From assembly GCF_000508085.1 (NCBI RefSeq), contig NZ_KI669560.1, forward strand, positions 2,662,234 through 2,726,233: a stretch of 64,000 nucleotides of DNA, given 5' to 3'. The position numbers and the translations under genes were made by a program. The notes under the pieces were generated by a model. The model was not told the DNA's origin, searched no databases, and saw only the letters and a list, made by a program, of their open reading frames with translations. The first letter of the stretch is position 1, and each line of letters opens with the position of its first letter. Of the stretch, positions 44,380 through 53,544 are shown one piece after another. Source of the stretch: Sediminibacterium sp. C3 (GTDB lineage: Bacteria; Bacteroidota; Bacteroidia; Chitinophagales; Chitinophagaceae).

Positions 44380-44934
44380 ATGAAAAAAACAATGATTGCC
44401 TCAATTGTAGGAGGAATCCTGCTATTTATATGGCAGTTTCTTTCCTGGACTGCCATCAATTTGCACAGCCCCTCGCAACAATACAGCCCAAAGCAGGACA
44501 GTATTCTTGCCATGCTAAAAACCCATTTAGACAAAGAAGGTGGTTATTATATGCCCTCTTCACCTGCAGGTACTTCTTTTGAAGAAATGGAAAAACTGGC
44601 GCAGGACCAGATAGGCAAACCCTGGGCCAGCATACAATACCATGCAGCACTGGAATATAATATGGGATTAAATATGTTGCGCGGACTTGTAGCAAATATC
44701 TTCATCATCTGGCTGCTCTGCTGGATTCTGGGAAAGATAAGTGCCAATAATTTCAGTACCACATTTACTGCTTCTTTACTGGTAGGTATAATAGTTTATC
44801 TCAACAGTAGTTACACGGGGCATATCTGGTATCCTATGTTCGATATCAGGGCTTATTTAATTGATGCTTTGGTAAGCTGGGCATTGGTAGGCATCTGGTT
44901 GGGCTGGTGGCTGAATAGAAAAAACGTAGCTTAA
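44380..44934 (+). CDS. Membrane protein of unknown function
   Basis: A 184-residue protein with an N-terminal helix (residues 5-25), a periplasmic loop of about 65 residues (LHSPSQQYSPKQDSILAML, cut; YMPSSPAGTSFEEMEKL), and three C-terminal helices. I have seen this layout in Bacteroidota orphans but cannot name a family. A strong bidirectional terminator follows 57 bases after the stop. Confidence 0.7.
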   Translation: MKKTMIASIVGGILLFIWQFLSWTAINLHSPSQQYSPKQDSILAMLKTHLDKEGGYYMPSSPAGTSFEEMEKLAQDQIGKPWASIQYHAALEYNMGLNMLRGLVANIFIIWLLCWILGKISANNFSTTFTASLLVGIIVYLNSSYTGHIWYPMFDIRAYLIDALVSWALVGIWLGWWLNRKNVA

Positions 44935-44973
44935 AATAGGATTGCTAAATCATCAAAAAAATAACAATTACAA

Positions 44974-44992
44974 TTATACAATTATTGTATAA
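44974..44992. repeat. AT-rich 9-1-9 palindrome before the terminator
   Basis: TTATACAAT-T-ATTGTATAA is a perfect inverted repeat that overlaps the first two bases of the terminator hairpin. It could extend RNA structure or be an AT-rich coincidence. Confidence 0.4.
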
Positions 44993-45027
44993 AATAAAAG
45001 AGAGCGGATTCCGCTCTCTTTTATTTT
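44991..45027. terminator. Bidirectional intrinsic terminator
   Basis: A perfect 18-bp inverted repeat, AAAATAAAAGAGAGCGGA and its complement, with a single-base centre. The GC-rich middle (GAGAGCGGA) is flanked by A-runs that give T-rich tails on both strands. It sits between two convergent genes, the membrane-protein gene and the FKBP gene, and should end both transcripts. Confidence 0.85.
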
Positions 45028-45089
45028 ATAGCTTAAAAGCATTTTGTCTTTTCAATTACCCAATGATTCATTCATTAGGGCAATTAAAA

Positions 45090-45545
45090 TTAAGGAGTGA
45101 TGATGATAGACTTAGGACCGTCAATGGCTACTAATTCCAAATCAAAAATCAACTCTTCACCCGCTAATGGATGATTGGCATCCAATACCACTACCGTATC
45201 TTTTACTTCCACAATCATTACAGGAAAATTTTGTCCTGAACCATTGCTCATATTCAGTTGCATACCTACTTCAGGTACCATGTCTGCAGGAAATCTGTCT
45301 TTAGGAAATTCCATAATCATTTCTTCCTGTTTTGGACCATATGCCTGATCTGCCGGAATACTGATTGTCTTTTTCTCACCAATAATCATACCTGTAACAC
45401 CATCATCAAAACCGGCAATTACCATACCGCTTCCAATTTCAAATTCCAATGGTTCTCTTCCCTCTGAGGAATCGAATGTGTTGCCATTGGTTAACTTTCC
45501 GTGATAATGTACTTTTACCTTATCACCTTTTTTTGCTTGTTGCAT
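45090..45545 (-). CDS. FKBP-type peptidyl-prolyl isomerase, SlyD-like
   Basis: A 151-residue cytoplasmic isomerase and chaperone. The FKBP core is [20 protein letters not shown], in short VHYHGKL...FDSS, then [14 protein letters not shown]. An insert-in-flap region ([20 protein letters not shown], in short FPKDRFP, to [13 protein letters not shown]) replaces the FKBP12 flap, as in Sly[13 protein letters not shown] is diagnostic. The His-rich SlyD tail is absent. It faces the terminator at 44991-45027. Confidence 0.93.
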   Translation of the reverse strand: MQQAKKGDKVKVHYHGKLTNGNTFDSSEGREPLEFEIGSGMVIAGFDDGVTGMIIGEKKTISIPADQAYGPKQEEMIMEFPKDRFPADMVPEVGMQLNMSNGSGQNFPVMIVEVKDTVVVLDANHPLAGEELIFDLELVAIDGPKSIIITP

Positions 45546-45599
45546 AAATAAATATTAAGCTGCAAAAATACTATCCTTCCCCAACCTGACGAAGTATTT

Positions 45600-45630
45600 T
45601 TAGTTAAGATTCAATGGAAACCTAACTTTG
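45600..45630 (+). promoter_or_regulatory. Predicted promoter of fmt
   Basis: TAACTTTG (45623-45630) matches TAnnTTTG exactly and is preceded after 19 bases by TTAG (45600-45603), close to the -33 TTTG. The start codon follows 17 bases after the -7 box. Confidence 0.5.
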
Positions 45631-45647
45631 CAACCTAAAAACTGGTT

Positions 45648-46580
45648 ATGCGTATTGTTTTTATGGGGACTCCGGATTTTGCAGTTGCCTCATTGGATGC
45701 CTTGATTTCCAATGGGTTTAATGTGGTTGCTGTAGTAACCGCACCGGATAAACCCGCTGGCAGAGGTCTGAAAATGACCCAAAGTGCCGTTAAACAATTT
45801 GCTGTTCATCACAATATTCCCGTTCTACAGCCACAGAAATTGAAAGACCCGGAATTTATTGATGCACTAAAAAAACTTGCGGCTGACCTTCAAGTTGTGG
45901 TTGCTTTCAGAATGTTGCCTGAAATGGTATGGAATATGCCGCCCAGGGGCACTATTAATGTACATGGTTCTCTGTTGCCAGAGTACAGAGGTGCCGCCCC
46001 TATAAACTGGGCGGTAATCAATGGAGAAAAGACAACAGGTGTTACTACTTTCAAATTAAAACATGAGATTGATACCGGAGATATTCTGCTGCAGGAATCC
46101 ATGGAAATTGGCGAGGATGAAACAGCCACTGAAGTTCACGACAGAATGAAAATAACAGGGGCCCAATTATTGGTAAAAACGCTTAAACAACTGGAAGCAG
46201 GAAACATTCAGGAACAACCTCAACAATTGTCTGCTGACAACAAGCATGCTCCAAAAATTTTCACTGCTGATTGCGTTATTGATTGGAACAACCTGGTTGA
46301 AAAACTGCACAATCTGGTAAGAGGGCTTTCGCAATTCCCTGGTGCCATTACCTACCTGGACGGAAAAATATTAAAAGTATACCGCAGCAAAAAAGAACTG
46401 GTACTACACCCATTTGAAACAGGAAAAGTATTTACCGACAACAAAAGTTTTCTAAAATTCAGTTGCACCAACGGATATCTTCATCTCCTGGAAATTCAGC
46501 TGGAAGGTAAAAAACGCATGCCTGTATCTGATTTTCTCAGAGGTTATACTATACTGGAGAACAGCCATACAAAAGACTAG
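45648..46580 (+). CDS. fmt: Methionyl-tRNA formyltransferase
   Basis: A 310-residue enzyme that formylates initiator Met-tRNA with 10-formyl-THF. The N-terminal Rossmann part begins MRIVFMGTPDFAV. Catalytic N104 and H106 are in INVHGSLLPEYRGAAPIN, and the aspartate is in the DTGD motif (142-145). The C-terminal OB-like domain runs from about 210. The length is normal and no frame problem is seen. Confidence 0.96.
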   Translation: MRIVFMGTPDFAVASLDALISNGFNVVAVVTAPDKPAGRGLKMTQSAVKQFAVHHNIPVLQPQKLKDPEFIDALKKLAADLQVVVAFRMLPEMVWNMPPRGTINVHGSLLPEYRGAAPINWAVINGEKTTGVTTFKLKHEIDTGDILLQESMEIGEDETATEVHDRMKITGAQLLVKTLKQLEAGNIQEQPQQLSADNKHAPKIFTADCVIDWNNLVEKLHNLVRGLSQFPGAITYLDGKILKVYRSKKELVLHPFETGKVFTDNKSFLKFSCTNGYLHLLEIQLEGKKRMPVSDFLRGYTILENSHTKD

Positions 46581-46624
46581 GCTTATAAGGATTATATACT
46601 TTTGGGCAGCGCCTAAATAGGCAA

Positions 46625-47359
46625 TTATTCTATAGCTTTACTTAAGGTTTGCAAGTCTACCAAACCTTGTTTGCGCCATACTTCTTTTCCATTCTTAAAT
46701 ACGATAAATGTGGGAAGTCCTTCTGAACGCAATTCCTTCATTACTGCAATATCAATTCCCCCATCCACTTTTACTAAATTATATTGTGTTCCTTTTTCTT
46801 TTTGCAGCTGTTGAAGCACTGGTTCCATTTTTACACAGGGAGGACACCAGGCTGCACCAATGTCCACCAAAATGGTTCCGGCTTTGGTACTTGCTTTAAA
46901 TGCGGCAACACTCATTTCTGCTCTGGCAGCCTTTGTCTCCAGAGGCATGCCTTCCATACGCCATGCAGACAAACCTCCTTTTAAATTACTTACATCTTTA
47001 AACCCGTTTTGCTTCATCCAGTTCATGGCTTCCTCACTTCTGACTCCTGAAGCACAATAGACTAAAACAGGCTTAGTCTTATCAATGTATTGAACCCTAT
47101 CAACAAATTCCTTTTCGTTTAACCAGTTAGCCTGTAAAGCATTATTGAAATGGCCTCCCTGAAATTCACCTGCAGTTCTTACATCTAAAATCTGAACACC
47201 CGGCGACTTCATTTTCTGATCAAATGCTTTTACGGAAATGGAACCGCCTGTTTGTAGCACAGCGCCTGAAACTTCACCTGTCACCTTATTTTCACTGGTT
47301 GTAGAATTGCAGGAAATAGAAGCAAGTAACAAAAGAGAAGAAAGGATTTGCGTTTTCAT
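46625..47359 (-). CDS. Lipoprotein with rhodanese and thioredoxin domains
   Basis: A 244-residue protein. The lipobox LASISC places the anchor at C17. A rhodanese domain spans about residues 40-140, with active cysteine C102 in VYCASGVRS. A thioredoxin domain spans about 145-244, with WCPPC (171-175) and the cis-Pro region GLPTFIVF. It should act in the periplasm, combining sulfur transfer with disulfide exchange. It is last of a ten-gene leftward block. Confidence 0.9.
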   Translation of the reverse strand: MKTQILSSLLLLASISCNSTTSENKVTGEVSGAVLQTGGSISVKAFDQKMKSPGVQILDVRTAGEFQGGHFNNALQANWLNEKEFVDRVQYIDKTKPVLVYCASGVRSEEAMNWMKQNGFKDVSNLKGGLSAWRMEGMPLETKAARAEMSVAAFKASTKAGTILVDIGAAWCPPCVKMEPVLQQLQKEKGTQYNLVKVDGGIDIAVMKELRSEGLPTFIVFKNGKEVWRKQGLVDLQTLSKAIE

Positions 47360-47360
47360 A

Positions 47361-48473
47361 TTATTGTAAATAAGTAATCGTTATAGGAAAATAATTGTCT
47401 GCCTTACCTAAGGCGGCTGCAGTAGCATTGCTTAACCGAATAACCAAAGCGGGTGCCCCCTTAATTTCTGGTACAGGTCCCAGAACCCTGGCACATACCG
47501 ATTTATTATCTGCTGTTGAAATGCGTACAATTGTACCTGGCAAAACATCATTCATTAGCACATAGAACTTCCGATCCGAAAATCCGCTTAAAGATTTAAA
47601 TATACCCGCATCACCTGCTTTATTAATCTTGGTTTTAGTGGGTTCATCCATTGCATAAATCAATCCAAAGTATCCTTCATCACCTTGCTTGGGTGTATAT
47701 CGTAACTCTTCTTCACTAATTTTATATTCAACTGGTAAAACTTTATTAGCTTCTTTAAACTGCTCAACAGGAACAGGAGGAGGAACTATATTGGCAGCAG
47801 CTTCTGCCTCTTTTTTAGCTTTGTCTGCGGCTGCTTTGGCAAAAAACTTATCTGTTTCTGTTAACGGCTTCATTTCCCCCTTCTTCATTTCTCTGGTTCC
47901 ATCTACGGATGCATCCATCACATTCGGATCTTTTAGTGGCTGAGGTTCAACAGGGGCACCTATCACCGGAGGCTTCACAAAAACCTGCGCATTGGCCGCC
48001 GGAGCATCTGCTTTCATTGCAGCCAGTTTTGCTCCCCCAATAAATCCAATAACAATTGCCTGACCTTTTTTCAGCGCATCTGTTTTTAAATCGTTCCATT
48101 CACGCAGTTTAGCCAACGGAACTTTAAAATAACGCTGGCTGAGTCTAAAAAGATTTTCACCATTACCGGCAATATGAAAAACAGGTTCACTGGTCGCGAA
48201 CTCCTGTTCCTGAACCAGGTTTTCTTCCGATAATGGAATTTTCAATTTTACACCCGGTGAAAGCACAGCACTTACATTGATATTGTTATATGCTGCAATT
48301 TGCCTGGGGGTGGCACCATAAATTCTGCTCAGCACAGATAAGGTTTCCTTGCCTTTTAGCTGATGTACAATATGCAGGTCTCCGGTTGCCCCGGCTGCAA
48401 TTAGTTTATCCTGAGCATTGGCAAATACAGAGATAAAAAGGAGAGTAAATAATATATAATTTCTTAGGTACAT
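47361..48473 (-). CDS. LysM-domain protein (secreted)
   Basis: A 370-residue protein from ATG 48473; TTG 48479 is just upstream. A signal peptide (about 20 residues, ANA-Q) is followed by two LysM modules, at about residues 35-80 and 98-143 (IVHQLKGKETLSVLSRIYG, FRLSQRYFKVPLAKL). A Lys/Ala/Pro-rich linker leads to a C-terminal domain (KFYVLMNDVLPGTIVRI, SNATAAALG) of RlpA-like or β-barrel character. It should bind peptidoglycan in the periplasm. It lies 1 base from the rhodanese-thioredoxin gene. Confidence 0.88.
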   Translation of the reverse strand: MYLRNYILFTLLFISVFANAQDKLIAAGATGDLHIVHQLKGKETLSVLSRIYGATPRQIAAYNNINVSAVLSPGVKLKIPLSEENLVQEQEFATSEPVFHIAGNGENLFRLSQRYFKVPLAKLREWNDLKTDALKKGQAIVIGFIGGAKLAAMKADAPAANAQVFVKPPVIGAPVEPQPLKDPNVMDASVDGTREMKKGEMKPLTETDKFFAKAAADKAKKEAEAAANIVPPPVPVEQFKEANKVLPVEYKISEEELRYTPKQGDEGYFGLIYAMDEPTKTKINKAGDAGIFKSLSGFSDRKFYVLMNDVLPGTIVRISTADNKSVCARVLGPVPEIKGAPALVIRLSNATAAALGKADNYFPITITYLQ

Positions 48474-48496
48474 AATCAATTAAATGGTCTGCAAAG

Positions 48497-49855
48497 TTAA
48501 TCTTTTAATATTCTCCATTCGGATGGATAATAATTATTGATTCGGTTGGGCAAAACTTTAACTAAACCCAGCGTGACTTCCTGAAATGCAACCCAATTCC
48601 AACCAATACCCCCATATTCCACTGTAAAATTGCCCCTTTTTAAAAACTGTATGGCAGCATCATTTTCCAGTTGAATAGAAGGAAGTCCTGATTTAGGCAA
48701 AACCGAGACCGCCCATTCATGGGAAGGTATCCAGGATTTACCTTTAAACTCTCCCATTTCAATACCTGCTTTTTTAATGTACAATCTAGACGACAATGCC
48801 TGCAAGTCATTCACCAAAGCTGGTGGCAAAAACCTGATACTGTTGTTTTGCTTAAAATAAAAGGCTTCGGCAATATCACTTACAAACGGAGCAAGTTGTT
48901 CCAACTCGGATTTACCAGGTTTAACTAGAGGCACTTCTCTCAATCGATCCTGTCCGGCAGATTCAGTCCGTTGAAAAACGGATAAATAAAATCCCTCGCC
49001 CCTCAGGAGATTCGGATAAAAGCGATAGCCATAGGCTTTTCCCTGATCCGAAACAGATTCAATTATATTCCAGTCATTTTCAATTTTAACAGGAAGGGAT
49101 ACCAGTTTCCATTCATTTAACAGCCAATCAGCTATTTTTTCATCTTCTTCCCATGAATAGGAACAAGTTGAGTATACCAGCAAACCACGCTCTTTTAAAC
49201 AGGGAACAATATTCGCCAAAATACGTTCCTGCCTTTGACTACAGTGGATTACATTTTGTTCACTCCACTCGTTAATTGCATCCGGATCTTTCCGGAACAT
49301 GCCACTGCCGCTGCAGGGAGCGTCTACAACAATAATATCAAAATATCCTGCGAAGTCTTTAAAATGTTCAGGATCATTATTGGTTATCACCATATTGGGC
49401 ATCCCCCATTTAGTAGCATTTTCTACCAATATGGCCGCCCGGGATTTAATTACTTCATTACTTACAATGATCGCATCCGGATAAAGGCTTGCAAGCAACG
49501 TTGATTTTCCGCCAGGGGCTGCACATAAATCCAATATTCGCAACCCCTTTCCTGTTCCCTGTATCCTGCTTTGTAAAGCATGTTCCAAAAACATGGAACT
49601 GGCTTCCTGAACATAATAACCACCTGCATGAAACAAGGGGTCAAGCGTAAAAGATGGTCGCTCTTTTAAATAATATCCATTCTTGCTCCAGGGAACTCTT
49701 TCATCCAGCAAATCTGGTTGAACATTGGCTTTTTTCTGCGGATGCAATCGTATGCTGGTAATCTGTTCCCCTGTTTGGTGAACTGCTTCAAAACTTTCCC
49801 TGTCAAAGCCCTTAATGCCAAAGAGAGAATCAATAAACGTTTTGGGTAATTTCAC
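48497..49855 (-). CDS. rsmF: RsmB/RsmF-type RNA (cytosine-5)-methyltransferase
   Basis: A 452-residue NSUN-family enzyme that methylates cytosine C5 in RNA with SAM. The SAM site is LDLCAAPGGKSTLLAS. Catalytic cysteines are C181 (DAPCSGSGMF) and C231 (YSTCSYSWEEDE). The C-terminal part resembles the RsmF PUA-like extension (about 300-452), hence the RsmF reading. The start is GTG 49853-49855, 1 base after pntB. The exact rRNA position is not determinable. Confidence 0.88.
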   Translation of the reverse strand: MKLPKTFIDSLFGIKGFDRESFEAVHQTGEQITSIRLHPQKKANVQPDLLDERVPWSKNGYYLKERPSFTLDPLFHAGGYYVQEASSMFLEHALQSRIQGTGKGLRILDLCAAPGGKSTLLASLYPDAIIVSNEVIKSRAAILVENATKWGMPNMVITNNDPEHFKDFAGYFDIIVVDAPCSGSGMFRKDPDAINEWSEQNVIHCSQRQERILANIVPCLKERGLLVYSTCSYSWEEDEKIADWLLNEWKLVSLPVKIENDWNIIESVSDQGKAYGYRFYPNLLRGEGFYLSVFQRTESAGQDRLREVPLVKPGKSELEQLAPFVSDIAEAFYFKQNNSIRFLPPALVNDLQALSSRLYIKKAGIEMGEFKGKSWIPSHEWAVSVLPKSGLPSIQLENDAAIQFLKRGNFTVEYGGIGWNWVAFQEVTLGLVKVLPNRINNYYPSEWRILKD

Positions 49856-49856
49856 T

Positions 49857-51284
49857 TTATACTGCTTTTATCTCCGCAACCAGTTTCTGCAATGCAGCTT
49901 TTGCATCACCAAATAACATGGACGTCTTTGGCTGGAAAAATAAGGCATTTTCAATTCCTGCGTATCCAGGCTTCATACTACGTTTATTTACAATAACCGT
50001 TTTTGCCTGCTCTACTTCTAAAATCGGCATACCGTATATGGGGGATGCCGGATCGGTTTTTGCGGCTGGGTTTACCACATCATTCGCCCCCAAAATCAAA
50101 ACCACATCTGTGGATTTAAACTCATTATTGGCATCTTCCATTTCCAGCAGTGCGTCATAATTTACATCTGCTTCTGCCAGCAATACATTCATATGTCCCG
50201 GCATTCTGCCCGCAACTGGGTGTATGGCATATTTAACTTCTACTCCTTTCTCTTCCAGCAATTGTTCCAGTTCATGACATATATGCTGAGCCTGAGCTAC
50301 TGCCAATCCATACCCTGGAACAATCATGACTTTACTTGCATAACTCATACAAATGGCCGCATCACTAAGAGAGATTTCTTTATAACTGCCTGTTACAGCC
50401 TGTTGTTCTCCTTTGGATGAACCCCCAAAGGAACCTAATAATACATTAGTAAGACTTCGGTTCATGGCTTTACACATGAGTATGGTAAGCAATGTTCCTG
50501 CTGCCCCTACCAGAATCCCGCCTGTAAGCATTACCTGATTATCATATAAAAATCCACCACATGCCGCTGCCACACCTGTGAATGAATTTAGCAAAGAAAT
50601 AACTACAGGCATATCTGCTCCCCCGATGGGTAACACAAAAAGAACTCCGTACAAAACAGCAGCAAAAGCTATGAGATAAAACCAGAAAAAGTTGGTGATG
50701 GAAATATTATATGTCAGATACGCTGCAAAAGCAAGAATCCCAATTAAAAGAACATTATTAGCCATTTGCTGACCATTAAATGCCAGGTCTTTGACCTTTC
50801 CATTTAACTTTCCCCAGGCAATCATACTGCCCGAAAAAGAAATGGTTCCAATAATAAGTCCTGCAAATATAATTAGCAGGGTTACAGTGTCTATGTTTAA
50901 CGTAGTTACTGAACTTTCCAGACCCAATTCAGCAGAATGTATCAGATGCCTGAATTCAATGATAGAAATCAATGCAGCACAAGCACCACCCATGCCATTA
51001 AAAAGACTAACCATTTCAGGCATGGCAGTCATTTTTACTTTCTGGGCTGCCAGCGTTCCTATTATGGTTCCTACAGCCAAACCGGCAAATATCCATGGAT
51101 AGTTGCCAAGTTTCACTCCATCTTCGCTATAAAGAAAAATGGTTCCGAATATGGCAATGGCCATACCTGCCGCTGCTACCCAATTACCTTTTCGAGCAGT
51201 ATCGGGATGAGAAAGCATCTTAAGTCCAACAATGAAACTTAATGAACCCAGGAGATAACAAAGTGTAAGGAGATTTAATTCCAT
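49857..51284 (-). CDS. pntB: NAD(P) transhydrogenase subunit β
   Basis: A 475-residue protein with nine helices (dII) and a C-terminal NADP(H)-binding domain (dIII; GYGLAVAQAQH, GRMPGHMNVLLAEA, ILGANDVVNPAA). With PntAA and PntAB it couples proton inflow to reduction of NADP+ by NADH, supplying NADPH. It lies 1 base from pntAB. Confidence 0.96.
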   Translation of the reverse strand: MELNLLTLCYLLGSLSFIVGLKMLSHPDTARKGNWVAAAGMAIAIFGTIFLYSEDGVKLGNYPWIFAGLAVGTIIGTLAAQKVKMTAMPEMVSLFNGMGGACAALISIIEFRHLIHSAELGLESSVTTLNIDTVTLLIIFAGLIIGTISFSGSMIAWGKLNGKVKDLAFNGQQMANNVLLIGILAFAAYLTYNISITNFFWFYLIAFAAVLYGVLFVLPIGGADMPVVISLLNSFTGVAAACGGFLYDNQVMLTGGILVGAAGTLLTILMCKAMNRSLTNVLLGSFGGSSKGEQQAVTGSYKEISLSDAAICMSYASKVMIVPGYGLAVAQAQHICHELEQLLEEKGVEVKYAIHPVAGRMPGHMNVLLAEADVNYDALLEMEDANNEFKSTDVVLILGANDVVNPAAKTDPASPIYGMPILEVEQAKTVIVNKRSMKPGYAGIENALFFQPKTSMLFGDAKAALQKLVAEIKAV

Positions 51285-51285
51285 G

Positions 51286-51594
51286 TTATTTTTTCTTCTT
51301 AAACATTTCCAACATTCTGTCTGTCACCACAAATCCACCCACCACATTCAGTGTTCCCAACACCACCGCCAAAAAACCTATACAAAGCGCCAGCCAATCA
51401 TCTGCTTCAACCTGTCCCATTACAATAATGGCACCGATGATTACTACTCCGTGTATGGCATTGGCACCGCTCATTAAAGGCGTATGCAACACACTAGGCA
51501 CTCTGCCAATCACTTCTATTCCAAGGAAAATTGAGAGCAGTACTATATAAACCATTTCTATATGTTCCTGCAGAAATACTAAAAATGTATTCAT
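51286..51594 (-). CDS. pntAB: NAD(P) transhydrogenase subunit α, membrane part
   Basis: A 102-residue protein with three helices (FLGIEVIGRVPSVLHTPLMSGANAIHGVVIIG, in short VPSVLHTPLMSGANAIHG), the split α2 subunit of proton-translocating transhydrogenase. The split into pntAA and pntAB is common in Bacteroidota. It is 7 bases downstream of pntAA. Confidence 0.95.
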   Translation of the reverse strand: MNTFLVFLQEHIEMVYIVLLSIFLGIEVIGRVPSVLHTPLMSGANAIHGVVIIGAIIVMGQVEADDWLALCIGFLAVVLGTLNVVGGFVVTDRMLEMFKKKK

Positions 51595-51601
51595 AAAATA
51601 C

Positions 51602-52729
51602 TTAGTTATTAATCAATGAAAGAATTCTGTCATGCACAACAGCTCCATTATGAACTATGCAACATCCTTTTACTATATCGTCTTCAAAATTGAGTTGAAT
51701 AGCACCTTCTTTGGAAACAATCAATTGTAAGAAATTATAAAGATTCTTTCCGTACACTTTACTGGCATCCACTGGCATATCAGCAGCAAGTTGACTATTA
51801 CCATACAGCGTTATTCCATTGATATGATTGATGGCGTTTTGCTGAACACCAAATACATTACCCCCGGTTGAAGCAGCTAAATCAATTACTACTGAGCCAG
51901 GTTTCATTAATTTGAGCATCGCTTCATCTATTAGCAAGGGTGCTTTTTTACCCTGAATCTGTGCAGTCGCTATAATCACATCCGATTTGGCAACAGATGC
52001 AGCCAATCTTTCTTTTTGTTTCTGTTTGAATTCTTCAGATTGTTCCACAGCATACCCACCTGCAGCTGAAGCATCAGCAGCTCCCTCTACTTCAATAAAT
52101 TTAGCACCTAAACTCATCACTTCTTCTTTTACAGCGGGTCTCGTATCTGAAACTTCCACAACAGCTCCTAATCTTTTTGCAGTGGCAATTGCCTGCAAGC
52201 CTGCCACACCGGCACCCAGCACCAAAACTTTAGCAGGTGGAATACTACCAGCTGCTGTCATGAACATGGGAAAATAGTGAGGCAATAAATCAGCTGCTTT
52301 AAGTACAGCTTTGTACCCTGCAATATTCGCCTGACTACTTAGAACGTCCATAGACTGAGCTCTTGTTGTCCTTGGTATCATATCTAAACTAAATGCAGTG
52401 CAACCCAATGCTGCCAATTCTTGCATTTGTGAATAATTGAAGAGTGGCTGCATAACCCCAATAAAAATAACACCCGGCTTTGCTTGTTTCAGCTCTGAGG
52501 TTTCAATCCCCCAGAATCCAACTAGAATATCAGCGGTCTGAATAAGAGCCGATCTGCTGGTAATTTTGGCGCCTGCTGATTCATAATCTGCATCGGCAGC
52601 AAATGACAAAACACCTGCTTCATTTTCCACCAGCACTTCAACCCCTGCTTGCAATAAAGAGGTTAGCTGAGCAGGAAGCATGGCCACCCTTTTCTCACCA
52701 ATGGGTTCTTTTAAAATCCCTATTATCAT
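51602..52729 (-). CDS. pntAA: NAD(P) transhydrogenase subunit α, NAD-binding part
   Basis: A 375-residue soluble dI domain, homologous to alanine dehydrogenase. IGILKEPIGEKRVAMLP is the family opening, VLVLGAGVAGLQAIATAKRLGA, in short GAGVAGLQA, is the NAD(H) site, and DLAASTGGNVFG closes the pocket. It starts 17 bases after the methyltransferase gene and belongs to the thyA-folA-pnt block. Confidence 0.95.
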   Translation of the reverse strand: MIIGILKEPIGEKRVAMLPAQLTSLLQAGVEVLVENEAGVLSFAADADYESAGAKITSRSALIQTADILVGFWGIETSELKQAKPGVIFIGVMQPLFNYSQMQELAALGCTAFSLDMIPRTTRAQSMDVLSSQANIAGYKAVLKAADLLPHYFPMFMTAAGSIPPAKVLVLGAGVAGLQAIATAKRLGAVVEVSDTRPAVKEEVMSLGAKFIEVEGAADASAAGGYAVEQSEEFKQKQKERLAASVAKSDVIIATAQIQGKKAPLLIDEAMLKLMKPGSVVIDLAASTGGNVFGVQQNAINHINGITLYGNSQLAADMPVDASKVYGKNLYNFLQLIVSKEGAIQLNFEDDIVKGCCIVHNGAVVHDRILSLINN

Positions 52730-52746
52730 GTTCGTAAGTTAACGCT

Positions 52747-53544
52747 TTAATAGCGAACGGAGAAATGCTGCTTTACTTTGTTTTCCTTTCTAAAAAAAAC
52801 CATTCCAATGAAAAACAAATCAATGGTAAGGGTTACCATTTCATCGGCTTGAATTTTTTTCCAGGCTAACTCCATTTCCTTACTCCAGTGAATATCGTCG
52901 AAAATCAAAACAGTATTTTCGTGTAAATGAGGCTTGAGCCATTCAAAATAACGCATCGTGGGTTCCAGCCGATGATTTCCATCAATAAATACAAAGTCTA
53001 ATTGAGCATTCCGAGACAATACCCCCGGCAAAGTTTCATCGAAATTACCCGTTACCTGCTCTATATTTTTTAGTCCGAGATATTGAAAATGTTTCTTAGC
53101 AACAGCAGCAATTTCAGATGAACCTTCCATAGTAATTACATTGGCATTGGCATTGGCTGCTGCCAGATAGCTCGTGGTAATCCCTAAAGATGTTCCCAGC
53201 TCAAGAATGGTAGAAGAACCAAAATAATTCACCATTCTAAAAAACAGCTGGGCATATTTTTTAGGTTTCAGGGCTGATTTTGCAATGGAGGCAACCGATC
53301 TTGTATTGGAAGTGTTCAGTCTTGAGCCAGCACCAAAATCTGTAATATTCAAAAGTGCATTGTCGTGATTGAAAGTTTCTCTGGCAGCCTCAATCAAAGG
53401 AAAATAATAAAAGTCTCGGTCATCATTGAATACACGGTCTATTAACTCAAATACAAACGGAGAATGAACACCGTGTCCTTTGGCATTTTCTGCAAATAAC
53501 CAATACTGAATATATTTTACCCCTAATTTGATTGGACTATACAT
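52747..53544 (-). CDS. Class I SAM-dependent methyltransferase (O-methyltransferase type)
   Basis: A 265-residue protein. The SAM site is STILELGTSLGITTSYLA; FVFIDGNHRLEPTMRYFEW, in short FIDGNHR, and LIFDDIHWSKEM match the O-methyltransferase (Methyltransf_24) pattern. The N-terminus has a conserved AKGHGVHSPFVFELI segment seen in Bacteroidota members. The substrate is unknown. Its start overlaps the membrane-protein stop by one base. Confidence 0.82.
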   Translation of the reverse strand: MYSPIKLGVKYIQYWLFAENAKGHGVHSPFVFELIDRVFNDDRDFYYFPLIEAARETFNHDNALLNITDFGAGSRLNTSNTRSVASIAKSALKPKKYAQLFFRMVNYFGSSTILELGTSLGITTSYLAAANANANVITMEGSSEIAAVAKKHFQYLGLKNIEQVTGNFDETLPGVLSRNAQLDFVFIDGNHRLEPTMRYFEWLKPHLHENTVLIFDDIHWSKEMELAWKKIQADEMVTLTIDLFFIGMVFFRKENKVKQHFSVRY

